64,000 nucleotides of DNA from Microcoleus sp. FACHB-68 (GTDB taxonomy: Bacteria; Cyanobacteriota; Cyanobacteriia; Cyanobacteriales; Oscillatoriaceae), in assembly GCF_014695715.1 (NCBI RefSeq), contig NZ_JACJOT010000003.1:1-64000 (forward strand). Reading direction: 5' to 3'. The notes below the pieces were generated by a model. That model saw nothing but the letters and a program-made list of their open reading frames with translations. It searched no databases and was not told the origin of the DNA. Shown one piece after another: positions 36,675 through 45,075 of the stretch. The translations under genes were made by a program, and so were the position numbers. Numbering within the stretch: position 1 is the first letter of the stretch; every line of letters begins with the position of its first letter.

Positions 36675-37484
36675 TTACGGCTGTACTATCTCTGCCGGCA
36701 AGATCGCACCGGCTAACGTCGCCTCTGTCAAATCCGCCCCCTCTAAATTTGCGCCGGTGAGATTAGCACTGCTCAGATCGGCACCCCTTAGATTAGCGCC
36801 GGTTAAATTCGCCTCAATCAAGTTGGCATAGCGCAATTGAGTGCCACTCAGGTTGGCTTTCTCCAGATTTGCCCGCCGGAGATTCGCATTTTCTAGGAAC
36901 GCATTCTCTAAACTGGCACCCGTCAAGTCAGCACCGCTCAAGTTAGCATCGACCAAATTAGCCCCCTTCAGATTCGCTTCCGTCAGATTTGCCTGAATCA
37001 TATCGCAATGGCTTAACGCGGCATTATTCAGATCAGCCGCATTCAGTTGAGCGCTGATGAGATTGGTGTAGCCTAACTGAGCACCACTGAGATTTGCACT
37101 ATTGAGATTGGCTGATCTGAGGCTGGCATCCTCTAGATTCGCTTGCTTCAGGTTTGCACCGCTAAGATTCGCTTGAATCAGATTCGCATTGAGCAGCAGC
37201 GCCCCTTCTAAATTCGCCTGCTGAAGATTCGCACTGAAAAAATCAACACTTTTGAGCTGGGTTCCTTCTAAATTGGCACCGTTTAGCTGCGCGTTCCCCA
37301 GATCCGCACGACTTAAATTTGCTCCTTTGAGTTGAGCACCGGCTAGATTCGCTTCTCTTAAATCACATCCCTGACATTCCTTGGTTTGCAGCAGCCGGTT
37401 GAGGGAATTAGTCTGGCCACTTCCTTGACAAGCTGAGCAGATTGCCGCTAAAAGCAGGACGCTTGCGGGGATTGTTCGTTTCAT
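36675..37484 (-). CDS. Exported pentapeptide-repeat protein (possible lipoprotein)
   Basis: A 269-residue protein. The signal sequence KRTIPASVLLLAAICSAC resembles a lipoprotein signal with a weak lipobox (CSAC). It is followed by NRLLQTKECQGCDLREANL and then about 45 tandem A(D/N)LxX repeats to a short Pro-rich end (ILPAEIVQP). It has the same head, with Cys-x-x-Cys directly before the first coil, as the protein at 30053-31024. It probably forms a periplasmic or lumenal beta-helix rod. The function of such proteins in cyanobacteria is unknown. Confidence 0.86.
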   Translation of the reverse strand: MKRTIPASVLLLAAICSACQGSGQTNSLNRLLQTKECQGCDLREANLAGAQLKGANLSRADLGNAQLNGANLEGTQLKSVDFFSANLQQANLEGALLLNANLIQANLSGANLKQANLEDASLRSANLNSANLSGAQLGYTNLISAQLNAADLNNAALSHCDMIQANLTEANLKGANLVDANLSGADLTGASLENAFLENANLRRANLEKANLSGTQLRYANLIEANLTGANLRGADLSSANLTGANLEGADLTEATLAGAILPAEIVQP

Positions 37485-37591
37485 TGCTGCTACCGATATC
37501 GCTTTATAAATCCGATTGGATCTGGGCTGAGATTAGAGGATTAGGGAACGTAAACCTCTGTCTTTGGAGAAAAACTTACATCCTAATAAAA

Positions 37592-37619
37592 ATAGGGGCA
37601 CGATGCACCGCACCCCTAT
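37592..37619 (-). terminator. Stem-loop downstream of the 37667 gene
   Basis: ATAGGGG and CCCCTAT enclose 14 bases. On the minus strand the stem is followed by TTTTATTAGG, which fits termination of the 37667-38083 gene. Confidence 0.55.
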
Positions 37620-37666
37620 ATTCTCTCGAAGCCATTAATTAATGACTGGACTTTGCAAATATTTGC

Positions 37667-38083
37667 TTATACGTTTGAGTTATCGTCAGAGCGAGGGGCA
37701 GTCAGCGCTTCCCAAGCTGCTTTAGCCGCATCAGAGAGACGATCCCCAAAAACTGAAATTTCTTTGAGAATAGACTCCCAGTTTTTCTGGGCATCCATTT
37801 GGATGAGTTTCATGGTGTATTCAATTCGCTCTTTGTCAAACAATTGATTTTGTTCAACTGCTGTGCGGGCTTCGTGAATTGCGGTGAGATAGGCGTCACT
37901 GGTGAGTTGACTGGCTCCTTGAATCTCTGCTTGCGCCCGCTTTTTAATGGCTTCAATCAATGCCATTGTTTCGTTTTTAACCTTGTCAGTTTCGTTTGGC
38001 ATCTCTCGATTGACCATGTCTCTTGTCTCTGTACTAACTTCGACAAGTGAGCTTTCTGGGGGAATGTTTGATTCGGTAGTCAT
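37667..38083 (-). CDS. Helical hypothetical protein
   Basis: A 138-residue soluble protein predicted to be almost entirely alpha-helical. It has an acidic N-terminus, then ETMALIEAIKKRAQAEIQGASQ and a helix-rich remainder with AWEALTAPRSDDNS at the end. I do not recognise a family with certainty. The pattern resembles cyanobacterial helical-bundle hypothetical proteins. There is no signal or membrane segment. GAGAAAC lies just before the ATG. It is on the same strand and ~100 bases downstream of htpX, so cotranscription with htpX is plausible. Confidence 0.65.
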   Translation of the reverse strand: MTTESNIPPESSLVEVSTETRDMVNREMPNETDKVKNETMALIEAIKKRAQAEIQGASQLTSDAYLTAIHEARTAVEQNQLFDKERIEYTMKLIQMDAQKNWESILKEISVFGDRLSDAAKAAWEALTAPRSDDNSNV

Positions 38084-38181
38084 GAGAGTTTCTCCTAAAA
38101 AGTTGTTAGCCGTTAGCCATCAGGTTTCAGGTGTTAATGGTTGATTGGCATTAAGGACAGAATTGATTACCGGCTTGAGAA

Positions 38182-39036
38182 TTACGGCAGTTGTTGCTCT
38201 AGCTTTAATAAATTCTCAATCCGCGCTTCTGTTGAAGGGTGGGTAGAAAATAAGTTGCCCAAAAACTGCCCTGAAAACGCATTCATAATCAGCAACGGTT
38301 CAAAGGCGGGGTTGCCGGTTATTGGCATCTGCCTTGCATTGCTATGCAATCGCTGCAGGGCACGAGCGAGAGCACGGGGGTTGCCGGTTAGTTTAGCAGA
38401 ACCGGCATCGGCTGCAAATTCCCGCGTGCGAGAAATCGCCAACTGAACCACGGTAGCGGCAACCGGCGCTAGCATCACCGTCAGCAGCACCCCTAAAGGA
38501 TTTGGGCCATCTCCGTCGTCCCGCGAACCGCCGGCAAACCATAAGCTATAGCTAGCAATTTGTGCCAGGAAGGAGATCGCACCGGCAACTGTCGCGGCAA
38601 CCGCTTGGGTTAGGGTATCGCGGTTGTTGATATGACTGAGTTCATGCGCGATGACGGCTTCGAGTTCATCTTCTGGCAAAATATTCATAATGCCTTGAGT
38701 GACTGCAACCGCTGCGTGTTCGGGATCACGCCCTGTAGCAAAGGCATTGGCACCGGCACTCGGAACGATGTAAATTGCCGGCATTGGCAGGCCGGCTCGC
38801 TCACTCAATTGCTGTACCATGTTGTGCAGATCGGGCGCTTGGTCATAACTCACCGGCTGGGCACCATAAGCCGCTAGGGCAATTTGATCTGAGTAATACC
38901 ACGATCCCAGGTTTGTTACAGCCGCCAAGGCCACCCCGATCAGTGCGCCGGTTGTTCCCCCAATCACCCAATAACAAATCGTAATCAACAGCGCACTGAG
39001 CAAACCTAACAAGGCAACCGTTTTAAATTGATTCAT
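38182..39036 (-). CDS. htpX: HtpX-family membrane zinc metalloprotease
   Basis: A 284-residue M48 protease of the membrane. Two N-terminal transmembrane helices (~8-45) precede the zinc motif HELSH at residues 131-135, with the third ligand Glu206 in ISRTREFAAD. Two more hydrophobic segments surround ~145-200. ANAFATGRDPEHAAV is the usual substrate-edge strand. HtpX degrades misfolded membrane proteins and is generally heat- or membrane-stress-induced. Length and motifs are standard. It is followed by the helical 37667 gene. Confidence 0.93.
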   Translation of the reverse strand: MNQFKTVALLGLLSALLITICYWVIGGTTGALIGVALAAVTNLGSWYYSDQIALAAYGAQPVSYDQAPDLHNMVQQLSERAGLPMPAIYIVPSAGANAFATGRDPEHAAVAVTQGIMNILPEDELEAVIAHELSHINNRDTLTQAVAATVAGAISFLAQIASYSLWFAGGSRDDGDGPNPLGVLLTVMLAPVAATVVQLAISRTREFAADAGSAKLTGNPRALARALQRLHSNARQMPITGNPAFEPLLIMNAFSGQFLGNLFSTHPSTEARIENLLKLEQQLP

Positions 39037-39623
39037 CGCCGATTCTCCTTAAACGGCATTTGCGAAGAAGTGCAATCGGTTCACTCTCGCCACACACTTG
39101 CCGTTTGTTGTGGTTGCTTCCATTCTACCGACCGGCTTCTAGAGCCTAGGGAAGAAAACCCCAACTTATGGGTACGGATTCTACTTTGGTAGGGCGCTCA
39201 GCTAGTAAAGGCTAAGGACTGGAAACTCAAAACTTAGTAGGGCGTTCATGGGTTAGTCAAGAAACCTTGATGAATGAGCAAAATTGGATTATCTGATCCA
39301 GAATCAGGCAACACTCATTGACTACTGTGACCAAGTGTTCAACTACTGTGAATTTATTTTTTTGGAGAAACAACAAAAGTATCAAGCAAAACCAAATAGG
39401 CAAAACTAACAAGCTTTATCTATTTATTTTGTTGAAACTTTTAATTTTTTTCCATTAAATATGCAAAGTAAATTCCTGATAGCTTTGAACTGTCTCTGGG
39501 GAAAGAATGTCGATTTACCATCAACCTCCCATCCTACGATCTGACCTAATCTTGTGCGTGAATCAGGTTACATCTTTCGTTGGGAGTTTTGCGTCGCACG
39601 ATTTAAACAGCGCGTCAACCGGC
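39037..39623. other. Intergenic region, no gene seen
   Basis: 587 bases, AT-rich in the middle. The phrase GACTACTGTGA / CAACTACTGTGA occurs twice near 39318-39350 (possible short direct repeat). The phrase TAGGGCG(C/T)TCA occurs at ~39191 and ~39239. No convincing RNA or ORF was found. Confidence 0.4.
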
Positions 39624-40535
39624 TCAACGATCAGAGGATAGCAATTTTAAGAATTGTCGAATTAAGCCGATCGTGACGGATGGAAGTTCGAGTTGAGGCG
39701 TTAAGCCCACATCATCGAGTTGTTGAAAGTATTGAATTGCCTGGGGATTGAGCTTAGCGAGGCGCTTGCCAATTTCTGGGCCGGTAAATTGTGATTTTTG
39801 CCCCCAAATAATCGCGGTTGGAGTCGTTAGCTGAGTCACGTAAAGGGACAGATCGAAACATAGATCGCCGCGCACAAATGAAAGTGCGGCGTATTCTGCA
39901 TTTGGTTGGGTTGCTGATTCGAGGTAGGCGTCCACAATTTCCTGATACACGCGTTCTGGACGGGCAAACTGCCGGTTTTCCAAGAAGTTGCGGATACCGC
40001 CACTGGTGGCGACACCGGCACTGTAGAGGAGTTTATCTAATATCGGTGTACTGACGATCTGAGCAAAAATGCTGCGGCTGTAATTTTCCCCAAAGTCTGA
40101 CAAGCCGGCAGGGGTGGTTAAAATCAAACTCTTAAATAAATCGGGGCGCTTGATGGCGGCGCGGATGGTAAAGGCAGCGGTGAGGGAAGAGGCAACCACC
40201 GGCACGGGTTCGGAACAGGTTTTTTCGATGAATTCGATAATCGTGGTGATATAGTCTTCAACCTGGTAATTCCGCTCTGGATGCTCGGATTGTCCCCAGC
40301 CAATTAAATCGGGGGCTAAAATTCGGTAATCTGCGGCAAAGGCTGGATAGACTTTTGACCATTCGTAGGAAGATGAGCCGCCACCGAAGCCGTGAAGGAA
40401 GACTAGGGTGGGTAAGTTGTTTGAGTCGGAATTGGATGCCGGTGTCAGCCAGGGTTCTCCCGTCGCGGTGTGGTACACCATTCTGCCAAGGGATGTAAGC
40501 GTGGAGTGCCGGTCGAAGCCTGGGGGTAAATACAT
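39624..40535 (-). CDS. Alpha/beta-hydrolase-fold protein with degenerate triad
   Basis: A 303-residue protein with clear alpha/beta hydrolase landmarks: FLHGFGGGSSSYEW, LAPDLIGWGQSEHP and nucleophile elbow VVASSLTAAF (Ser116/117). The acid position reads WGQKSQFTG without Asp. The usual GH-x-P histidine is replaced by Leu278 in DDVGLTPQLELP. It is therefore probably non-hydrolytic, or uses another mechanism. Several plant and cyanobacterial hydrolase-like proteins have lost the triad, and a role in binding a pigment, lipid or protein is possible but not shown. There is no signal peptide and no operon partner. Confidence 0.82.
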   Translation of the reverse strand: MYLPPGFDRHSTLTSLGRMVYHTATGEPWLTPASNSDSNNLPTLVFLHGFGGGSSSYEWSKVYPAFAADYRILAPDLIGWGQSEHPERNYQVEDYITTIIEFIEKTCSEPVPVVASSLTAAFTIRAAIKRPDLFKSLILTTPAGLSDFGENYSRSIFAQIVSTPILDKLLYSAGVATSGGIRNFLENRQFARPERVYQEIVDAYLESATQPNAEYAALSFVRGDLCFDLSLYVTQLTTPTAIIWGQKSQFTGPEIGKRLAKLNPQAIQYFQQLDDVGLTPQLELPSVTIGLIRQFLKLLSSDR

Positions 40536-41446
40536 GAATGAACCTCTTATAAGTCAGTGATCTGCCGGTTAGGAAGGGGTGCGTGTCGAGTGATTGTCAC
40601 TAAAATTGTCTGCATCGCGCCCTTGTGTCCAGTTGTCCACTGTTCTTAGCAATTAACCGCAAACTCGGAACAAGGAACGATTCAGAAAATTGGACAATTT
40701 CACTATTGACTTTACGCTTTAATTCTGCATAAGCACCCAAGCTTTAAGGCTAAGGAATTGTAAAGCTAAAGTTTATTTTATAAATATTTAGTAAAGACCT
40801 GCCGGCTTTACTGTGTGCGGCAGTATGCAATTCCCCTCAGCAGGTGATTTCGGCTGTTTCATGCCTCGTGATGGGATTGCTCGTAAAAGCTGATCACAAT
40901 TGTCGAAATCAGAGATAATAAATGGGGGGTAAGACCCCTCACTGACGTTTTTAAACCCAATTTGGCTATAAAAACGCATTGAAAGATCCCCCAATTCTCC
41001 TAGAAGAAGAGAGCTGGAAGATATAGATGTGAAAAGGATTCTAGAAGATACGGGTAATCCATAGGTCTTTATTCACAGCAGGAATCTTTTCAAGGCAGTC
41101 GGTGGTAGTAGCTGGCAGTTCAGCGACAAGGTGTGACCTAACGCACAGTTCGGTGACACGAAGCAACGCTCACAGAAACTCTAAAATTTCTTAGGGTTTT
41201 TGGTTAGAAAAAACGCTTGATTGTAGCATATTAGGCTCAGATTAGACAACACTTAAAGAAACTCTAAACCTTTTCAAAGAGTAGAGGTTCAAAAAAGTGG
41301 TTGAAGTTGTCCAGCTTGGACTTAAGAGCCGATCGCCAAAAACAACCCGTGATTTTAGATTTTAGATTTTGTTTCCGGAATTGAGAGTAAAAATCCTTGA
41401 AGTTATCCAGTCTGGGATGAGCTATACAGCCGCTCAAAAACAGTGT
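40536..41446. other. Long intergenic region
   Basis: About 910 bases without a convincing gene. A 68-codon minus frame at 40788-40994 has no support. CAGTTC(A/G)G(C/T)GACA occurs twice (about 41117 and 41147), and AAACTCTAAA words recur at 41176 and 41260. The tail GATTTTAGATTTTAGATTTTG near 41351 is a common low-complexity intergenic word. Confidence 0.4.
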
Positions 41447-41453
41447 AAGGAGG
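41447..41453 (+). promoter_or_regulatory. Ribosome binding site fixing the start at 41459
   Basis: AAGGAGG lies five bases before ATG 41459. The open frame continues upstream to a TTG at 41369, but this site makes 41459 the likely start. Confidence 0.7.
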
Positions 41454-41458
41454 ATGTA

Positions 41459-42049
41459 ATGGTAGAGAAATGTCGGCTTCAATCGAACAGTATCAAAGAG
41501 CTTGAAACTCCTCAAGAACCAGCAATTGATTGGATAAATCTCCCGACAATTGTGGTGTCTCATGGTCTAGCGAATGCGATGTTAGACAAGGGCGTAAAAA
41601 TTGATGAACCCGCTTGCATTCGCCTGGATCTGGAAGATTTGAAATGTTTTGAAGCAGTAGATTCTCAGTTTGAACAGTGGGGCGTAACCTTTACCAATGC
41701 AATGGCCATTCATCCCTCAAACCCAGCGTTTCCGCCTCATTCTGGCAACACTGTATTAATTGGAGCGCCGAAAAGTGGCTCTTTGGAAGCGACGTTCTCA
41801 AGTCCCGTTTGCTATGTCAGCGCCTTTGTCACCAGTTCCAGGCGGGCTGTTTTAGCAGCTTACGATCAAGAAGGACAGAGTGTGGCTCATGCAGAAATTC
41901 CCGGAGCGAATTTAGCCGGCTCTGAGTGCTTAATTGCTCCCAACACCCCATTAACTGTGAAGGCATCTAATATTTACCGAGTGACGTTCTTTACTTTTGA
42001 TGGCCATTTGACGGTAGATGGCTTTAGCTATCGCCTTCAAAACGGTTAA
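41459..42049 (+). CDS. Hypothetical beta-sandwich (carbohydrate-binding-like) protein
   Basis: A 196-residue protein. From about residue 50 the pattern is DLEDLKCFEAVDSQFEQWGVTF, then GAPKSGSLEATFSSPVCYVSAFVTS, AAYDQEGQSVAHAEIP and a final FDGHLTVDGFSYRL. This is the layout of bacterial jelly-roll domains that end in a 'DxFSY' strand, often found with PEP-CTERM or surface proteins. No signal peptide or sorting tail is present at the chosen start. I cannot name the family. Start chosen from the strong AAGGAGG. Confidence 0.6.
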   Translation: MVEKCRLQSNSIKELETPQEPAIDWINLPTIVVSHGLANAMLDKGVKIDEPACIRLDLEDLKCFEAVDSQFEQWGVTFTNAMAIHPSNPAFPPHSGNTVLIGAPKSGSLEATFSSPVCYVSAFVTSSRRAVLAAYDQEGQSVAHAEIPGANLAGSECLIAPNTPLTVKASNIYRVTFFTFDGHLTVDGFSYRLQNG

Positions 42050-42329
42050 CCGAGCCGGTGCGTTGACCAAACCGGCATTCTCACAAAATCTGTGGGTGCA
42101 GCCGGCATGATTAAGCTGCAACGCAAAGTTGACGGAGGCAGGGTGGGAGGAAGCGGAAGACTCAAATCTTCCCCACAAGGCGCTGCGAGCCGGCAAACCC
42201 TCTGTGCCGGTGACATCCCCGAACTTCTCAATATCAAATAAAGCCGCAAAAAATTTACCATTTGCGTTGTTCAGCAGGTATCGTAATATAGCTAGATACG
42301 ATGTCATGGCAGTCAACAGGTAAACTAAC

Positions 42330-43112
42330 GTGGCACAAGCTTCAACTCAAAGACAGCAACTCATCAACCTGATTCAAGGTTTGTCGCGTCCAAAGTACAA
42401 ACTTAAAGGTTTTAAGCGGCTCTCCCTGCGGCGATTCACCAAGTCGGGAGGGACGCTTGCAGTTTTGGCGGTGATCGTTGCCCTGCTGATCTGGAACTGG
42501 AAGCTTTTGCTGGCTACCGGCACAGGTGTGCTGGTGATGCTGGGAGTCTACCTGATGCAGCAGTTCGACTGGAAAAAAATTCCCCGCTCAGACTTACGCA
42601 AATTTTTTACCAGCGCAACCGGACAGTTAACCCTAGCAGTGGGTACTGGTGGGTTAGCAACGCTCAGCAGCTATTTGGCTATTTCTATCTGGGTGGACTC
42701 TGATAGCTCTTGGATAGCCGCCGGCGCAATTGTGCAAGGCATGGGGACGATGGCTGTGTTAGTGCTGTTGGTTTGGCAGGTTCTAGGACAGCAAGCGAGT
42801 GGAGATGAATCTAAGCTAAACCAGCTGGTCACAAATTTGATTGATGCAGATCCGCTCAGCCGGCTCATTGCAGTACGGCAACTGACTCATTTGGTAAGCC
42901 GCGATCCCTTCTATCAAACTCACCGGCAAACTACGCTTGACTACTTCCGCCTGATGCTAAGCAGTGAACAAGAGCCGGTGGTTCGAGAGGCGGTTCTTGA
43001 AGGATTGCAGGCGTTGGACTATCCCAAACCGTTGAATATAGGTGCTCAACCCCTGTCTATTCCTGCCGGCAAAAAACGAACGGCTGCGGCTGCGCCTCAG
43101 CGTATTTCTTAA
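42330..43112 (+). CDS. Membrane protein with armadillo/HEAT-like C-terminus
   Basis: A 260-residue protein from GTG 42330. A basic N-terminus (~1-38) is followed by four hydrophobic segments (~40-75 as two, ~95-120, ~125-150). Residues ~155-230 are helical and read LDADPLSRLIAVRQLTHLV-like, with VVREAVLEGLQAL, the pattern of HEAT/armadillo repeats. A disordered Ala/Arg tail ends it. Cyanobacteria conserve this protein and it is usually labelled armadillo-type fold-containing. The function is not known to me. A hairpin follows the stop. Confidence 0.75.
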   Translation: MAQASTQRQQLINLIQGLSRPKYKLKGFKRLSLRRFTKSGGTLAVLAVIVALLIWNWKLLLATGTGVLVMLGVYLMQQFDWKKIPRSDLRKFFTSATGQLTLAVGTGGLATLSSYLAISIWVDSDSSWIAAGAIVQGMGTMAVLVLLVWQVLGQQASGDESKLNQLVTNLIDADPLSRLIAVRQLTHLVSRDPFYQTHRQTTLDYFRLMLSSEQEPVVREAVLEGLQALDYPKPLNIGAQPLSIPAGKKRTAAAAPQRIS

Positions 43113-43124
43113 TCGCTTTGTTAG

Positions 43125-43150
43125 GGGATTAGCCGGCTTGGGTTAATCCC
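43125..43150 (+). terminator. Stem-loop after the 42330 gene
   Basis: GGGATTA and TAATCCC pair across 12 bases (GCCGGCTTGGGT). There is no long T tract. Confidence 0.5.
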
Positions 43151-43696
43151 ACAGATTCATTCTGCCTTTAAATGCGCTGGCTGTTTGCCCAAGATTAGGG
43201 GGTTTAGACAAATTCTGTGAAAAGAAAATTATTATAACCCAGGTTGATCGCCTATCGTTTTAGCTATTTACTGAGAGAAAGCGATAATTTTTTAATGGAA
43301 ATGCCGGCACGGAATCACACAAATTTTGATTAAAGAAGGAACTCATTTTAAGGTAAAGAATAAAAGAGGTTTTTGGTTATTTGTATATAAAACTTCTGAA
43401 ATTTTCATATCTTCTAATCTCCTAAATGTAGTAAAATTTTATGAATTTTTAAACCTTTAAGCCGGTTAAATTAACTAGAAAATTAAAAAGCCGGTTTTAA
43501 TGACGGTTGTAAAAATATAGCAGGGTGCAAATTTTGGATTTAAATATCAATGATGGCAAAATCGCACATCTACCCGTTAAACACTCTAAATCGGTTGAAC
43601 CCCCAAAATCTTGCAAGGTTGACTCCTTACTCAGTCCAAACTCTAATTAACTGGAACAGGAAACCTAATCAGGTAATTGTCTTGGAGTGAGTATCT
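43151..43696. other. AT-rich intergenic region upstream of the FecR gene
   Basis: No gene. AAGCCGGTT occurs twice (43461 and 43488) within a loosely symmetrical AT-rich segment. The area directly upstream of 43697 (CTTGGAGTGAGT) contains a fair ribosome binding site. Confidence 0.4.
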
Positions 43697-44680
43697 ATGT
43701 TAAATAAGAATTCTTTCATTCGTTATTTATTGTCATTTCGCAGCGCCCTGGCGGCCTTATTTCTGGCTGTTTTGGTGACTAAACCGGCACCCCTTAAAGC
43801 TGAGATACAAACTGAGCCGGTGAGAAAGACTCATCAACAATCGGTTGTTGGGAATGCCGCGTCAGACATCGCCCAAGAACCGCAGCCTCCACAGCCAATC
43901 ATGGTAGAAGTCCGGGAACTCAAGGGGAATGTGGTGTATGGGCCATCCGGGCAACCCGTTACACTGGGCCAGCGATTGCAAGCCGGTGGGGGGGAACTGA
44001 TCACCGGCGATAACTCCAGCGTTCGTTTATTTATCAATGACCATATTGGATCGGTGGAAGTGTCAGAGAAAACAAGGCTGACGATCAAAACCCTCTCTAA
44101 TGGCAACACATCCTTTTTTGTGAGTGTAGGGAAGGTTAGGCTGTCCGTTGGAAAAACTTCAAATGACCTCTACAGCGGCAATCAACCTTTACAAGGAAGC
44201 GAAAAATCCTTACTCGCCCAAAGCAGATCAGGTCGGACTTATCCATTAAGTATTGAAACGCCTGCCGGTATTGCCGGGGTGCAGGGAACCTCCTTTGGGG
44301 TTAATGTTGGCCCTGACGGAAAAACCGGCATTTCCACCCTTCAAGGAAGCGTCGCCGCCCTAGCAAAGGGGCAGGTGGTATTAGTGAATCCGGGTCAGTA
44401 TGTTGTGATCAGCCCTGGAGACGCGCCCACACCCGTGCAAAAGACGCCTCCGCGTGCGAAATTTAACTCGCTTCATGTGAGAAGAGTTAGTGGGAATGCG
44501 GTGCGTGTCGTGGGTCAAGTTGATCCGTTAGACTTAGTATTTATTAACGGTAGAGCCATAGAAACCGAACCGGATGGGCGGTTTTCAACCTTAGTGGAAC
44601 GACCTTTAAGCCGCCGGCTGAAGTTTGTCATTCGAGGGCCTGAAGTGCGAGAAACATTTTATGAATTAGCGGTTAATTAG
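43697..44680 (+). CDS. Exported FecR-domain protein
   Basis: A 327-residue protein. A hydrophobic signal/anchor spans ~15-33. A FecR domain follows (~75-240): VRELKGNVVYGPSGQPVTLGQRLQ, SSVRLFINDHIGSVEVSEKTRL, then PAGIAGVQGTSFGVNV, the conserved 'V.GTxF.V' strand. A C-terminal Ig-like segment (~265-327, VRVVGQVDPLDLVFINGR) completes it. Unlike classical FecR it has no cytoplasmic anti-sigma helix. Such proteins in cyanobacteria are often next to CHASE2 cyclases, as here (395 bases downstream). It probably acts as a periplasmic sensor or surface component. Confidence 0.86.
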   Translation: MLNKNSFIRYLLSFRSALAALFLAVLVTKPAPLKAEIQTEPVRKTHQQSVVGNAASDIAQEPQPPQPIMVEVRELKGNVVYGPSGQPVTLGQRLQAGGGELITGDNSSVRLFINDHIGSVEVSEKTRLTIKTLSNGNTSFFVSVGKVRLSVGKTSNDLYSGNQPLQGSEKSLLAQSRSGRTYPLSIETPAGIAGVQGTSFGVNVGPDGKTGISTLQGSVAALAKGQVVLVNPGQYVVISPGDAPTPVQKTPPRAKFNSLHVRRVSGNAVRVVGQVDPLDLVFINGRAIETEPDGRFSTLVERPLSRRLKFVIRGPEVRETFYELAVN

Positions 44681-44870
44681 CATAAGGTTTTTAATGGTTA
44701 ATAAAAATTGAAGGGCCGGAAATAGAAGATAAAAAAGTTTCTATTTTGTCAAATAAAAACTTGCCGGATGAACAGGTTTTAGTTTTGACGGCAATGCGAT
44801 CACTGAATAAAAAGTTTTGAGTTTTTTGAATTAGGGTGCTGCTGTGAGACAATTTTGAGTTTTGTAGGCG

Positions 44871-44938
44871 GCGGTCAAAATTAAAACATCAGTCAAGCTG
44901 GGAATGAAAGCGAGCTGCAATGTTTTAATTTTGACCGC
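44871..44938. repeat. 19-bp perfect inverted repeat between FecR and cyclase genes
   Basis: GCGGTCAAAATTAAAACAT (44871-44889) and its exact complement (44920-44938) enclose 30 bases containing a further AGCT...AGCT pairing. It could be a bidirectional terminator, an attenuator or a small mobile palindrome. The flanking 300 bases hold no gene. Confidence 0.85.
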
Positions 44939-45075
44939 TCAGCGTTTTATTGTGTTCTAAATTTTAAGTAAAAAAATAATAATTTTGGCTTGGAAATTAG
45001 GACGAATAGCAAGATTAACGCTGGCAAAACTCACCGTTGCACTGAAAGAACTCATCATTTTTACAGGGTATTAGC

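Noticed and set aside
40788-40994. 68-codon minus-strand ORF
   Set aside because: No conserved pattern or start signal.
41369-41458. TTG-started N-terminal extension of the 41459 gene
   Set aside because: AAGGAGG five bases before ATG 41459 is a far better start than the TTG at 41369.
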